A stretch of 64,000 nt of DNA, from assembly GCA_007922305.1 (NCBI GenBank), contig ML677341.1, positions 72,860,690-72,924,689 on the forward strand, written 5' to 3'. The stretch comes from Dermatemys mawii (Eukaryota; Chordata; Testudines; Dermatemydidae). Below, in pieces: positions 46,152 through 59,200 of this stretch; positions within the stretch are counted from its first letter, which is position 1; each line of letters starts with the position of its first letter. The position numbers and the translations under genes are program-made. The notes beneath the pieces are model-generated. The model saw only the letters and a list, made by a program, of their open reading frames with translations. It had not been told where the DNA came from and did not search any database.

Positions 46152-47775
46152 CAGGGGTCTCAATCCCAAATGACCACGAGGGCCACATGAGGACTAGTGC
46201 ACTGGCCCGAGGGCCACATCACTGACACGCCCCCCCTCCCCCTAGCCCCACCCCCACTCCACCCCTTCCATGAGGTCCCGCCCCTGCCCCACCTCCTCTT
46301 CTGAGCACGCAGCTCCCTGCTCCCTCCTGGAAATCACTAGGCACCACCAGCAGCTGTTTGGCAAACAAAGCAAGAGCAATATAGGAAGTCCAGAGTTGGA
46401 AACACAAGCAAACAAATCTAATTTAACAAGAAATTACCAGCCTCAGATGATTCAAGCTTCTTTCAAATGTAATATGCTGATAAATCTGACAGAAATTTCA
46501 GCCCATCTCAGTCTAATATCAATTATAATTTTATAAAGTCTTTCTCTCCCAAACTGATCCTCATAACCCTGTTCTCCATCCCACTTACCCCCATAACCCA
46601 GCTCCCTGTGCCCCATCCCCAAATCTCCACCCACTCACCCCTATTACCCGGCTCCCTGTTCCCCAAATCTCCCCCCACTCATGCTTGTAGCCACCTCCCT
46701 GTGTTCCATCCCCAAATCTCCTACACTCACCCTCATAAACCTGCTCCCTGTCCCCAAGTCTCCACCCACTCACCCCTGTAACTCAGCTCCCTGTACCCCA
46801 TCCCTAAATCTCACCCCACTCACCTCCCATAACCCTGTTCTCCATCTCCAAATGCCCCCCCACTCATCCTTGTAACCCAGAGCCCTGTTCCCCAAATCTT
46901 CTCCCACACTGCCAGCCTCAATACCCTTCCACCCCTAAGCTGCCCCTCCTGTCTCCTCTCTCTGTCTCCTTTCAGCCTTCCTGGACTCTCCTCCCCGCCA
47001 CCCCTTGCCCGAACCCGGCACTCTCCGCAGGGGATACCGGTAGTAGGGCATGGTGGGCAGGGGGGCAGTGCAGCAAGCCCAGGCAGCTGCAGCCAGCCAG
47101 AGAGCCTTGGAACGGCGCTCACCTCTGGCTACTTGCAGGGCAGCAGCACCCACCCGGGGTGGGGAGGCTTCTCTGCAGCCTGGCTGGGCCACTGCCAAGC
47201 CCTGGCTTCCAGACGCTGCTGCTGCGGCTTCAATGAATGATCTGGGACGGCGCTTCTGAGGAGCCCTCTGCAGCGGCAGCCAGGAGTGGTAAGCCAGGCT
47301 CCCTGCCGCCCTCCGCGGGAGGCTTACCGCTCCTAGCCGCCGCTGCAGAGGGCTCCTGCAAAGCGCTGCCCCAGCTTGTGCATCGAGGCCACAGCAGCAG
47401 CGCCGGGAAGCCAGAGCTCAGCAGCTGCCCAGCCAGGCCACTTCGCAGGAGCTTTCTGCAGCGGCGGCCAGGAACGGTAAGCCTCCCGCAGAGGGAGGCG
47501 GGAGGGTGGCAGGGAGCCTGGCTTACCGCTCCAGGCCACCACTGCAGCGGGCTCCTGGGAAGCGCCGCCCCAGCTCATTCATTGACACTGCGGCGGCGGC
47601 ACCTGGAAGCCGGAGCTCGGCAGCAGCCCAGCCAGGCAGCAGAGAAGCCTCCGCTTCTGGCCCCTCCCTCCTGGAAACTGCTTTTGGGGGGCGGAACTCC
47701 AGGGAGCTTGGCAGGCCGCAGGGAAGGGCTTCGCAGGCCGCATGCGGCCCACGGGCCGCATGTTTGAGACCTCTG
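46152..47775. mobile_element. 1624-bp hAT-type non-autonomous element, exact 8-bp target duplication
   Basis: The terminal repeats are caggggtctcaa and tttgagacctctg. The direct repeat ccttagac lies at 46144-46151 and 47776-47783. The interior has a minisatellite of roughly 55 bp (46545-46920, 'cataacccagctccctg' and 'cccatccccaaatct' phrases) and a GC-rich zone (47100-47650) with repeated direct and inverted copies of 'gctgcagcggcggccagg'-like segments. It shares end sequence with the 549-bp element at 3768. No transposase is seen. Confidence 0.88.
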
Positions 47776-47792
47776 CCTTAGACTCTGTAGCC

Positions 47793-48091
47793 CAGGGGTA
47801 GGCAACCTATGGCATGGGTGCCAAAGGCGGCACATGAGCTCATTTTCAGTGGCACTCACACTGCCCAGGTCCTGGCCACCAGTCTGAGGGACTTTGCATT
47901 TTAATGTAATTTTAAATGAAGCTTCTTAAACATTTTAAAAATCTTATTTACTTTACATACAACAACAGTTTAGTTATATATTAAAGGGGCCTCCTAAAAA
48001 GGTTAAAATGTATTACTGGCACGCAAAACCTTAAATGAGAGTCAATATGTGAAGACTCAGCACGCCACTTCTGAAAGGTTGTCGACCCCTG
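47793..48091. mobile_element. 299-bp hAT-type MITE
   Basis: The ends caggggtaggcaacct and aggttgtcgacccctg are inverted repeats. The flanks ctgtagcc (47785-47792) and ctctagcc (48092-48099) are an 8-bp duplication with one mismatch. Confidence 0.85.
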
Positions 48092-48247
48092 CTCTAGCCA
48101 ATCTTGCCACCCAGATAAACTGAACTTTGTGATAATAGTCACTATATTAAACATCACATCACATTAGGTTACTCTCTATCCCAAAGATCAGTTGCTTACC
48201 CCAGACCAATTGCTACTCTGGATGTTACCAGAAACAATGCTGGCAGC

Positions 48248-48584
48248 CATAGGTGCCGACTCTGTGGATGCTCTGAGCACCAACAGGCAAAAATTGGTGG
48301 GTGCAGAGCACCCAATGGCAACTCCCTGCACCCCCCTCCCAGCTCACCTCTGCTCTACCTCCTCCCCTGAGTGTGCCACCGCTCTGCTTCTCCTCCCTCC
48401 CTCCCAGGCTTGTGCAAGCCTGGGAGTCGGGAGGAGGGGAATGTGGCGTACCGGGGGGAGGAGGCTGGGCTGGGGATTTGGGGAAGGGTTTGGAATGGGA
48501 GGCGGGGAAGGGGGCAGAGTTGGGGCAGGTCTAGGGCAGGGGGGCATGAGCACCTACCGGCACCAGGTAAAGTCGGCGCCTATG
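48248..48584. mobile_element. 337-bp hAT-type MITE (CATAGGTGCCGACT family, copy 1)
   Basis: The ends cataggtgccgact and agtcggcgcctatg are inverted repeats. The direct repeat ctggcagc is exact (48240-48247 and 48585-48592). Related copies are at 51088 and 54154. Confidence 0.88.
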
Positions 48585-48592
48585 CTGGCAGC

Positions 48593-50036
48593 CAATTCTC
48601 TATAGACTAACTAAAGATTTATCAGATTATGAAAAGAAATGAGAAGTTAAAGCAGGTAAAATACATTAATAGGTGAGTCAAATTGTGCAAATCCAAAATA
48701 ACAGCAGAGCTGTAGCAATCTGGTAGTTTTCCAAAAGTCCCTCATGGTCAGTACCTGGTTTACAATGGCTCCGGTGGCACCAGGCCCACACTTGGAAGAG
48801 GCCCACAAAGTGTTAATCCAGCCCTGGGCACCCACCAGCAATGTGAAGAGTCAGCAACTTCCCAGCGATGGCTAAAACACTCAGCAGCCCTGCTCAGGGT
48901 TACCCAGAAAATCAAAAAAACAAACGGTGTTAAACTCTAATGTTTTTACTGCATTCGACTCTATAAGTAGCACCGATGGCCAAGACTGCAAGGTCCTAAT
49001 TCAGCTCACACTGAGGGTAGTGCGAATATTTCCATTGAATTAAATGGGAATTGGATCAGGTCCTAAAGCAATTACAGTATCCCCATAATGGGTCCATGAC
49101 TGTTGGTGGCTGAGGTTAGGACAGATTCTGAGCCCAGATAGGATTTAATTTGGATGTAATGTTTCTCCAACCTCCAGCTGCCGGATCATCAAAACTCCTG
49201 GCTGCCCACTTCTCTAGAATTACAACTAGATTCTGTCTAGTCTGCTACTTTTCTAGCCCCTGTGGCCATTATATCTGAGTGTCTCCTGAGTATTTTAAAC
49301 TAGAAATAGCAATAAAAACCTCTCTCTCTTCTTTTCCTGGCTGTGGGAGAAGCTGCTCGAGCAGACTGTATGCTTTGGTTTGTTGGTGGGTGAGGCTGAG
49401 GAGGGGTGTTGTAGGTAGAGCTGAGAAAATTTTCACAGGAAACTTTTTTGGGGCAATAAACACCAAAAAATGTGGCAACAGCCAAATATTTGCAAATACG
49501 TGTCAATTTTGCCACATTTTTCATTTTGAATTTTTTAAGTCAATCTGAAAAATGCTAATGGACTGTTTCAATATTTTTCTGACTAAAGATTTTTGAAAGT
49601 TTAGTTGGAAACAACTTTGTTTCACATTTTCATGTAATTTTATTTTTAAATGTAACAGCTCAAATCAAAATAAAACATTTAAATTTTGTGGAAAGAAAAC
49701 ATTTCAATTGAGCCAAAACAAGACTTACTTTTTGCTGATTTATTTTTGAATTTTCACTTTGCTGAAAAGGTTCAAGATTTACATTTTCATTTTGAACTGG
49801 AACATTGTCTTTTTAATTCTGAAAGTGCTCACAAACTAAAAAAAAATTATTTTTCACCCAGTTCTACTGTGAAGATTCCCATTTACTTCAACAGAAATTG
49901 GATCATGTCCAAAATCAAGCTTCCATTGCAAGGGCAGCAAATCTCTTAGCCTTCTACTCTGGTTTTGCAAAGAGATTGTCTGTCTGCTTCTCTGGATACC
50001 GTCAACACATTTAAATACGTCCCACATATTTAAAAC
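48593..50036. other. Upstream flank of copy B; no gene seen
   Basis: Mostly AT-rich. The segment around 49288-49330 ('ttttaaactagaaatagcaa') resembles the TATA-containing segment at 50028-50065, suggesting an old local duplication of promoter sequence. Confidence 0.4.
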
Positions 50037-50045
50037 TATAAATAG
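50037..50045 (+). promoter_or_regulatory. Candidate TATA box of copy B
   Basis: TATAAATAG lies 192 bp before the copy B ATG. No equivalent exists upstream of copy A, where sequence similarity starts only about 34 bp before the ATG. If real, copy B has a promoter of its own. Confidence 0.4.
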
Positions 50046-50228
50046 CAATAATAGTCTCTTTTTCAGCCTGCAGGAGAGCTGCATTAAATTTCTTATAGGT
50101 CAGGGGAGTGTGAGTTGGCAAAGGGAACCCTGTACAAATAGACTATCAGAAGAAAGCGAAGTCAAAGAAATTAGTTTAGCATTCGGTGAGGAAAGTTTGG
50201 AAGAGACATTTGCTATTTTAATAGGAGC

Positions 50229-53200
50229 ATGGAGCAAAGCGCTTTATCTAACCCAGGCACAGCTCAGCCAGAAGTTTCACAGTGCAAGGAGTTGGATCAC
50301 AGAACAGGAGCTTCAGAAGAGCCCAACAGGTATGCTGGGCAATGGGAACTCAGTGAGTAATCGCAGCATATTTAATAGGAGCTCTGCATTTCTGTTTAAA
50401 AATGGTTGTGAAACTCTCGTGCAGTGTTCTTCCTGTTGTCAGTGTTTGCAGTCAGAGACTGCATCATTATCTTTTGTAATCCTAGCATTTGCAATTTCAT
50501 TCCAGGATGAAGACCACAGATATTTGCAACCAAAAATGACAAAATTCTGCACTTCCCCTCCCCACCCCCTCAATGAAATCTTAAAGTGCTTTGATTTTGT
50601 CCCAGTTAGAAAATTGCCATTTTGTTTAAAGTAGTTTCACTTCAAAAGGATTGTTCCTGCACATACTGCGAGGGGAGAACAGGGTTTGCTTTTTCACTGA
50701 CCACTGCTGAACTTGACCTTTTCTGCTCATTTGAGTTCACTCGCAGCCACACAGATGCATCCTGAACCATTCCATGATCAGCTGCAAAAGCTTGGCCAGT
50801 ATGTGTTTGTGCAATAGGTCTTCACTATGGATGGAGTGGAGCTGCACAGTTCAGCGCCAAAGCTGGACTTCCCCTAAAATTTGAGGGTTTTTTGATCTGG
50901 AGTTTTGGTTCCGATCATCGTACAGACAGAGCAAATTCAAGCTGCATAGTTTGGATCCTGTTTCAGTTTCAAAAGAGAGGTTTTCAACAGCAGTGACACC
51001 CAGTGAAGAACCAGAGAACTGCTCCTTCCATTAATATTAGACAGCAGTTCATGAGCTAGCTCTAGAAGAGAATTATAGACTTGTGGTCATAGGCGCCGAC
51101 TTCTCCTCTTTCATGTGGGTGCTCTCCTGGAGCGTGCTAGCACTGCCAAACAGCAGCTGGGTGGGAAACACTGTAGGTAGGCAGAGGAGTAGGGTGACCA
51201 GACAGCAAGTATGAAAAATCGGGACAGAGTGTGGGAGTAATAGGTGCCCATATAAGAAAAAGCCCCGAATATTGGGACTGTCCCTATAAATCGGGACATC
51301 CGGTCATCCTATGGAGGACCAGGGGTGCAGCGTGCTTGCTGGGGGAGGAGGTAGGGTGCCGGGGGGAAGGGAAGCTTGGCTCCTGGTGGGTGCCAGCCTC
51401 AGAGCACCCACGGAGTCGGCGCCTATACTTGCTGTTACCAATGGCCCTGGCTCCCTCATCCTTTATCTGACACTGGGCTTCTGTGGCAGGGGGTCAGATC
51501 CTTACTCAGTGATTAACTGAGGAATATCTTGAACATGCAAAACTGAGCTGGAAATCTCTTCAGATCAATATTTGGCATTTCTGGTCCTAGGAAGAAGCAA
51601 GAAACAGGGAAGCATCCATGAAAGTGAAAAATATCTTTAGAATGCTACAACCTATTTCCATTTTTCTCTTTTTCTGACTGACACTTTCTAAAATAAAAGT
51701 ATCTTTAAAATATTGAAGACTGGTTTAAGCAAAATATCAAGCCAGGTTTTTTTCCCCATCCTCTGAAATGGTTTTAGATTCAATTTAAATTTTGTGTGGT
51801 GGGTTCTTGCTTTATCTTATCCAGTTCATCCTAGTGATAATTGCTATCATTAATCTGTCTATTTTAGGGTTTTATACTGTCTCTTATCATAGTAGTATTT
51901 AAGCACCTTTCACATAAAATCAGTAGCAATAGCGAAGTCTTGAGTGGATTTCATCTTTCACGGAGACATTGGCACTTCACTCTTTTTGTGGTAAAACATT
52001 TGCTCAGGATAGAGTTTTTTTGTTTTGGTATTTTTAGATTTTATTAATTTCCTCTTTTCTCTGTGATGGTACTGGTTTACTGGGTAGAAGGTGGTGTCAC
52101 TTTTACGTTGGAAAGACTTCTAATGAGTTATCGGTCATGCTCAATAGCTCTGTGCCCTCCAGAGGTGAAAGTGAGGCTCCCCAGGACGAACTCACAAAGT
52201 TGAATAGAACCAAGATGGAACAACGGGTGAAATATGTGGAAGACAAACTCAGGTAAATTTGGTGACCTGAAATTATATTCTATTTTAGATCCCTTATCCC
52301 TGGGGCTAAACAAGTGTTCACGTTCCTAATGGATCCCTGAGGTTCACACCGTTCTTGTCATTTGTCCTCCTTGCCTATTATTGAGATGTCAGCCCCTTTT
52401 TTGGCTAGAGGGACAATGTGTGGCCCTTCTTGCCTCCAGAGGCTCAGTGCTCTGCCTGGGCACCATTGCTTGGCGCTGACTCCTAGAGAAAGAGACAGAA
52501 AGAGGGTGGCTAAGATCATCACAGGTCTCCCACAATGCAGAGCAGAGCCATGGCCACCCAGCTGAGCAGATATGTTTTTAGCCACATAAGTCTTGACTGT
52601 TTTGGGTTTTTGCCGAAGGGCTAAGAATTTTGGGAGGGGCTTCAGCATTTACAGATGTTATTACTTTATGGATATTTTATTAACTCTAATCCCTTTGCAT
52701 CATTCTTTGCCTGATGGAAGGGAAATGAATGCTCAATTTGAAGGCGCAGAGAAACGACTAGAGGTTTTGCAAGAACGGCTCAGGTAAGTGGGAAGGGTCA
52801 GGCCTCGATGACAGTGAATATTGTGATTCTTTCTCAAGTATCTCCCATATCAAAGAAATCTTGTACATTTCCAAGTGGGCTTTCTCCTCACTTGTGGGTG
52901 TTGATGCTAAAATATCAACATGCCTAGTGATTGGACTAGCTCCATTTCTCCGACTTGGCATCACTCTCCATGGTCAGGTCCTGAGGCTGCCACCAACTTC
53001 AGTTTGTCTTGCAATGCAAATCTGAGAGTGTGATGTAACACCACCTCCTTATTATGCTGTGTGATTTCCATCCTGAAATCATGTCATATCGTGAAACACT
53101 ATGATGAATTTTAGCTCCATCCCAAATAGTTTTCTGAATAGGTAATACTCCCTTGTGCATCAGTGGGACACAGAATAAAGCCACCTTTCCTGATATAGAA

Positions 53201-56200
53201 AGGGCAGATGGTAAACTTGTACTTGGCAGGACTGAGCGTGCAGCTGCTGTGACAGTATACTCTGCTCCTAGAGCAGAGGAAAGGGAGAGACTTGCATTTC
53301 TTAGCAGTGACCTCTTAACAGCTATTTAAGGGGTGTCATTGACAAGCTCCTAGAGGAAGGGTGGCAGCTGGGACCCTGGTGAAGGTGGAAGGGGTGAACT
53401 GTGGGGGAGAGAGGAGAGGCTCAGTACCCTAGAGATGCAATTCACAAGCATAAAATGCCAAAATGAATCCTCCAAGAAGATCAAGAATAATGATGAGAAA
53501 ATTTCAAACAGGTTGGTTCCAATAAACACACAAAAGTGAGGATTTTCTTGAGCCTTACCAGAACCCCAGATAACTGGGCTGGAAGTTGGATAAGAGCAGG
53601 CTATAGTGTGAGATTTCCTGCAACATCTGTGCCTGGTCAGGTTGGCATTACAATGACATCATCCTCTCTCCACAGCATTTTGGAGCTTCCAACCCCAGCT
53701 AGAAGAAGGAAATACAGAGGCAGCCCGAATAAGGGGAGGGGACTGGAAATAGCTAATCAATTTTTTCAAACCTGAAAGGTTTTTCTTAGAATTTTGTCAA
53801 CTCAAGACTCGGTTGATGTAGGACAAAAGTTCAGCTTGTTAACAGAAAGTGTTCCATGATACAGAGGTTGGAGTTAGATCCAAATTTCAACCCAAATTCA
53901 GACCAGTTTGGACAGGGGGCACCATCAATGGCAAATTAAGCTTCTGTGGGGCACTGGCCAGAGCAAGTGCCCCCCCCTTCCTCCTGCAGCCCCCCGCACT
54001 CCTGCTAGGAAAATGAGGGCAGGCGCGATGGGCAGACTAAGCAGGTTGGGGCATGGGGGCATCCTTTTTTCTGTCCCCCCCCNNNNNNNNNNTGCCCCAG
54101 TGGCTAATCAGCTACTAGGCACCATTTAAAGGGAGCAGTGGGGCTTTTGCCACCATAGATGCCAATTTCCCCTCTGTGCGGTGGGTGCTCGACCCCCTCA
54201 TCTGTCCTGGACCCTGCCCCTGCACTGCCTTTGCCCCATTCCCATTCCACACCTTCCCTAAAGTGTCCCCTTCTCACTCCCATTCTACCCCCTTCCTCTA
54301 AGTTCCTGCCTGTGCCCTACCTCTTCTCTGCCTCCTCCCTGGAGTGTGCCGTGACCCTGCTCCTCCTTGAAAGTCCTAAGTGCTGCCAAACAGCTGTTAG
54401 GCAGCGGGGTGTGTGTGTGGGAAGTGCTGGGAGGGAGAGGGAGGAGCAGGGATACAGCGCACTCGGTGGGAGGGAGAAAGAGGTGAAATGGGGGAGCTTC
54501 GCTGCTGGTGGAGCACCCTCAGAGTCAGCATCTATCCTTGCCACCCCCTTGCCCAAGTTTAATACAGAAGATTTCTTGTTCCCCAAAGAAGCTTTTAACT
54601 GCAGCACAGCATTAGTGTGAAATGTGAGTTCCCCAGAGGAGAAGTGTTGCTCACAGTTTGTGCCCCTGGGGCAGGGAGTCAGTATTTTGTTTACAAACAG
54701 AGGCAGGTGATTAAGATAATAAAGGGCTGGTGATTAAGTCAAGGATCTGGAGGTCATGACTTAGTCTGTAAAACAGGAATCCCTCTCAGGTGGCAGGGGA
54801 TGTTGAAGAGAGAATTCAGGGGACTCAGAAGAATAAAGTGTAGCCCTTTGAGCCAAGTTTACATTCTGAAAAGAGGGAGATTTCAGGGGTGTAGCTGAAA
54901 AGAAGGAGTCAAACTTCAGGGAAGGGATAGTAGGGGCATAGAGAAGCTCCCACTCTATCATGGTACTTATGTGGCCCATCACCGTAGTATCTGAATGCCT
55001 CACAATGTCTAACCTAGTTTTCCTCACAGCCCTGGTGAGGTAGAGTAGTGCTTTTATCCCCATTGTACAGATGGGGCACTGAGACCTTGTCTACACTACA
55101 AAGTTTTTTCATCAAAAGTTATGCCACTTTAATTAGTACCACTGTTGCATGTCCACACTAGCTCCTTGTGTCAGCAGAGTGCATCCACACTAGCAGCTCT
55201 TACATCAACACAGAGCAATGCACTATGGGTAGCTACCTCCCCTCCCGGTGCAACTGGCTGCTCTGGGAACAGTTTGCAATGCCTCATGGGGCAGGTACAG
55301 CATTTTTCTTAGAATTTTGTCAAACTCAAGACTTGGTTGCTGTAGGACAAAGGTTCAGTTTATTAACAGAAAGTGTTCCATGATACAGAGATTGGAGCTA
55401 GATCCAAATTCGCCCCCAAATTCAGACTAAATTGGACTCAGAGATTTTGTTCAACCACGTACAGTATAGGCTAGCAACAAAGGCTGGATCTGGATCTGAA
55501 CTTCTCCAAAGTTCAGTTTTCTGGGTTTTGGTTTATTCCCATCTGTGTTTTTTATTCAACATTGTTTGTCCCAACTCTAGTCAGGAAGCAGCAAGTGAGA
55601 TTGATTGCTGTGGTTCCAGATCGCAGGAGGCCGCCAACAATAATCAGTGTTTCGCTCAGAAGTGAGTAGTGTGTATTTTTGTTGCTATTCTGTGAATTGC
55701 CTCTTCACCTGGGGCCAGTCACCGTTGTCCTATATGTCTAGTACATTTGTTACCTTTGAACTTGTTGGGACTCTACAAACAGAACCGTGTGAACAAAATC
55801 CATGAAGGTGCCTGAAGACAGCAGCACATGTCAGTGCTCAGGAAAAAGGGATATCAGGAGACAAGGACAAGCAGTGTTGCTTGTCCATCAAAAGATATTT
55901 GTTACCCAAGGTTTTCACACTCTTATCAACCTCTTATCAAAGTCAATGGGAGTTTTGATGTTGACGTCAGTGGATGTTGGATCAGACCATAGTTTGTATT
56001 ACACATTCCCTTCTTCCTAAGTATAAATAACTGGGCTAGTGAATCCCTGCAGTATCCAAATGAATCCCGTTAAGTGCCTTGATGTATTCAACCTGTGAAG
56101 CAAGAAATCATGTAATGACATTGCATCACTGTAATGACAACATTACATCCTGCCTCCACAATGTAACGACATTGCATTGCTAGCAGCAGCAGCATCACAA

Positions 56201-59200
56201 CATTGCAAGGCCATAAATACGTCTGGAACAATAACTGTCCTGTGAGCTGGGCTTGCAAAATAGATGGGTGAGAAGCTGGGACTATCTCATAACTTGATTC
56301 TGGAACAGCTGACCAAACCTAGTCTTGTCTTGTGCATCATTGGCTCGTTGGTGATATTTATTTTGTCCATGAATCTGTTTCATAGAGCTTTCCAGAATGG
56401 TCAGTGTAGAAAAGTTTAATCAGAAGGAGGAAGAATGAGAAAAGCTGAAGAAAGAAAAAAAAAAGTCTTAGAGCAAAAGTAGGGGACGTGTAACTATTTC
56501 CTCCAGAGCTTATCTTTCTACAGCGTCTGATCTTTCTCCCAGTACTGTAACCCCTCTATGCCACCTTGGCAGCCAAAGTATCTCCTCCCCAGATTCTCAG
56601 CCTCCATGGGGCATTTGTACTACTGGCTGCAGTGAGATGGGTGACTATGGCAGCTCTGCATCTGTCCCAGTACCCAAGCGCAGATGAAAGAGACAAGCTC
56701 TCAAGATAAAACCCAGGTGCTGTTGAGATCATGCTAGCTGCCACATGTGGAATATCGCTGACAGGGTGATACTTTTCCAGACAAAATCTGGCACGCCTGG
56801 AGGTTCCCTGGTCAGGTGGATATCAGTTTGGGGTTGGGAAGTATAGTGTGGAATTATATGGCAATTCTTAAAGTATTTCCATCTTATTATTAGTTATCTC
56901 TTTATGAATATCCCTATATTCTTGAAGTTTCTCCTTTGTATCTCGCTCTTCCATTTTAAAATTAACTTTTTAACCCCCCTTTTAGCTCTGGGTTGGAGCC
57001 TGTCTTGGCCAATACAATGAGAAGCCATAAGATCTCTGAGAATCTGATTGACCCTTGTGAAGCATATGATGTGCTGGAGATGTACAACAGGCTCAGGACA
57101 CATGAATGGGAGAAAGCCAAATGTGCTACAAGTGACTCTGCCTTCCCAATGACATATGAAGAAGGTAGCACCATAATTAAGGTTTGTTCCTATTCATATC
57201 CTAGAACTCAAATGCAAATCTTGCAAAAATAATAGCACGGTAGAAGCCAGTCTAATGACCTGGCATTTAGTACTTGGATGATCAAGCAGGAAACTAGATG
57301 TGACCTAAACACCTCTTGATGCCCCTGGGTTCATCAAAAGAATGTCATGTATGGTCTCTAATGAAAGCCTGTGTCACATGTGACATCATAATCATTGTAA
57401 AAGGGATGTACAGAGAATATGTGAGGAGTTAAGTGTATCTGCTGAAAATTAAGTTAGGACTGGTGCTTGAAGGCAGGTCACTGAAATGTAGCGCACCATG
57501 AGACAAACTGTGCAAACCGGAGGAGGGGTATACTTGTCTCTCTGGTGGGTCGTTATGTGTCTTACAATAGAATTCTGCTCCCATACTGAGTCAAATGTTC
57601 ATTAGGAGTTTGCAGAGACTTCAGAAGGAAGTTAAGTGAGAGAGATAAACAGCCGAGGGAGCCCTGTTTTCAGGTGAAGCTCAAAGGTCTGGTCTGGTAT
57701 CTGGGAGGTATAGAGAGATGCTCTGGCATCTTTCAGTCTGTGAAGACAGGTTTCCGGCTGACTTGATCTTATGAAAAGGGGGATCTCAGCCATCCTGGTT
57801 GAAAATGCTGGGGAAAAGACTGGGAGTAAGCTCTCCTGTAAGAGACAGGGGAATACCGTGTGAGTTTAGTTTAGCTGTAACAAGCATGTTATGGTTTATA
57901 TGTAACTATTTGTTTCCAGTATTGTTACTTACTGTCATTTGAATCCCTGCGTTTTGATTTTTTTAAAAAAACCCTTACTCTTGTTTCACTATCCATGTAT
58001 CTGAGTGGGGATCCTGAGCTGACTCTAATAAACTAGTGTGTCCTGGAGGCAGAGAATCTGACAGTTCTAAGAGTGTTCAATGAATTAAAGGCTGGGGCGT
58101 GCGGAGGACTCAGGAGTTGGTGGGTGCCTCTTGCTGACCTGTAAAGAGAATTGAAGCCTGTGGAGGCCTGGAAAGCAGGACTTGTGTTGCCAGAGTCTGG
58201 GGGAGTTGGGGAGCTGGTGCACAGCAGGTAGAGACAAGACTTCCTCACGCTAAGGGCCAGTGGTAGTGTCCCACTAGGGTCAGCTACTAAGTCGTTAGCT
58301 CTTATTTTCCAGCCCACCATGGCCTATGGAATGCCATGGAGACCACCAACCTAATAGTACTGCACAGTCTTGGAATTTGGAGAAGCAGGTTCAATTCCTC
58401 AACTCAACTCCTCATCTCCATTCCTCACTCCAACTAGGCATCAGCTGAGAATGTTGTAGTATCTTGTCTGGTTTCCTTGTACCACACCACATAGGAGATC
58501 TAGTTTTGATTTTTAATCATTGCTTCAAGGCTGGGTGTATTCTGGAAAAAATCATCACTGTACAATGAAGAGGACAGCACAGGTGCACACGAATGGAGTG
58601 ACTGCTGTCAAAAACGTCTGCACCACTTGTGCAGTGAGAGGTGCCCACACTGGCACTCAATTGATTAACCTCTAGCTATTACTGAGATAATTTCAATCCC
58701 TGACAGCTGTCTGAAGCATTTTTGCACATGGATTCAAGGTGCGTTTCTACTGATTGAGGAATGTTACGGTCGAATGACCTCTCTACTGCAGATGAGGCTT
58801 AAGTCTTGTATGTACTGCACCATGACTCTTGATCCTCATCAGTATTTATCTGTTGTTATCTTTGCACCCCAGGCTGTGTTTTCCAAATGTGAAGAAGAGC
58901 TGTCACAAAGACTGGAGCGAATCTTTGAACTCCTTGAGATTCCAGTTTCGAAGAAAACCACAAGTCTCTTTGGCAGCCAACAGGTATTTAACATTACAGC
59001 GCAGTGGGAAGCTGGGTAACCTGTTTAGATCTCCCACCTCTCTACAGCCTTATGCACATGAGGGAAATGTCTCAAGTGTCCCACATTTGCTAACCCTGGT
59101 TCAGCGCCACCACTGTGAACGATGCTGGAAGCCCTAACGTAGACAGACAGCTACAATGGAAATAACCTGAGGTAAATTGTGAGCTGTGTGGGACAGGCAG

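Noticed and set aside
47237..47767. 176-codon open frame on the plus strand, with mirror frames on the minus strand
   Set aside because: It lies within the 1624-bp hAT element in a GC-rich zone that is open in several frames. No family match was recognised.
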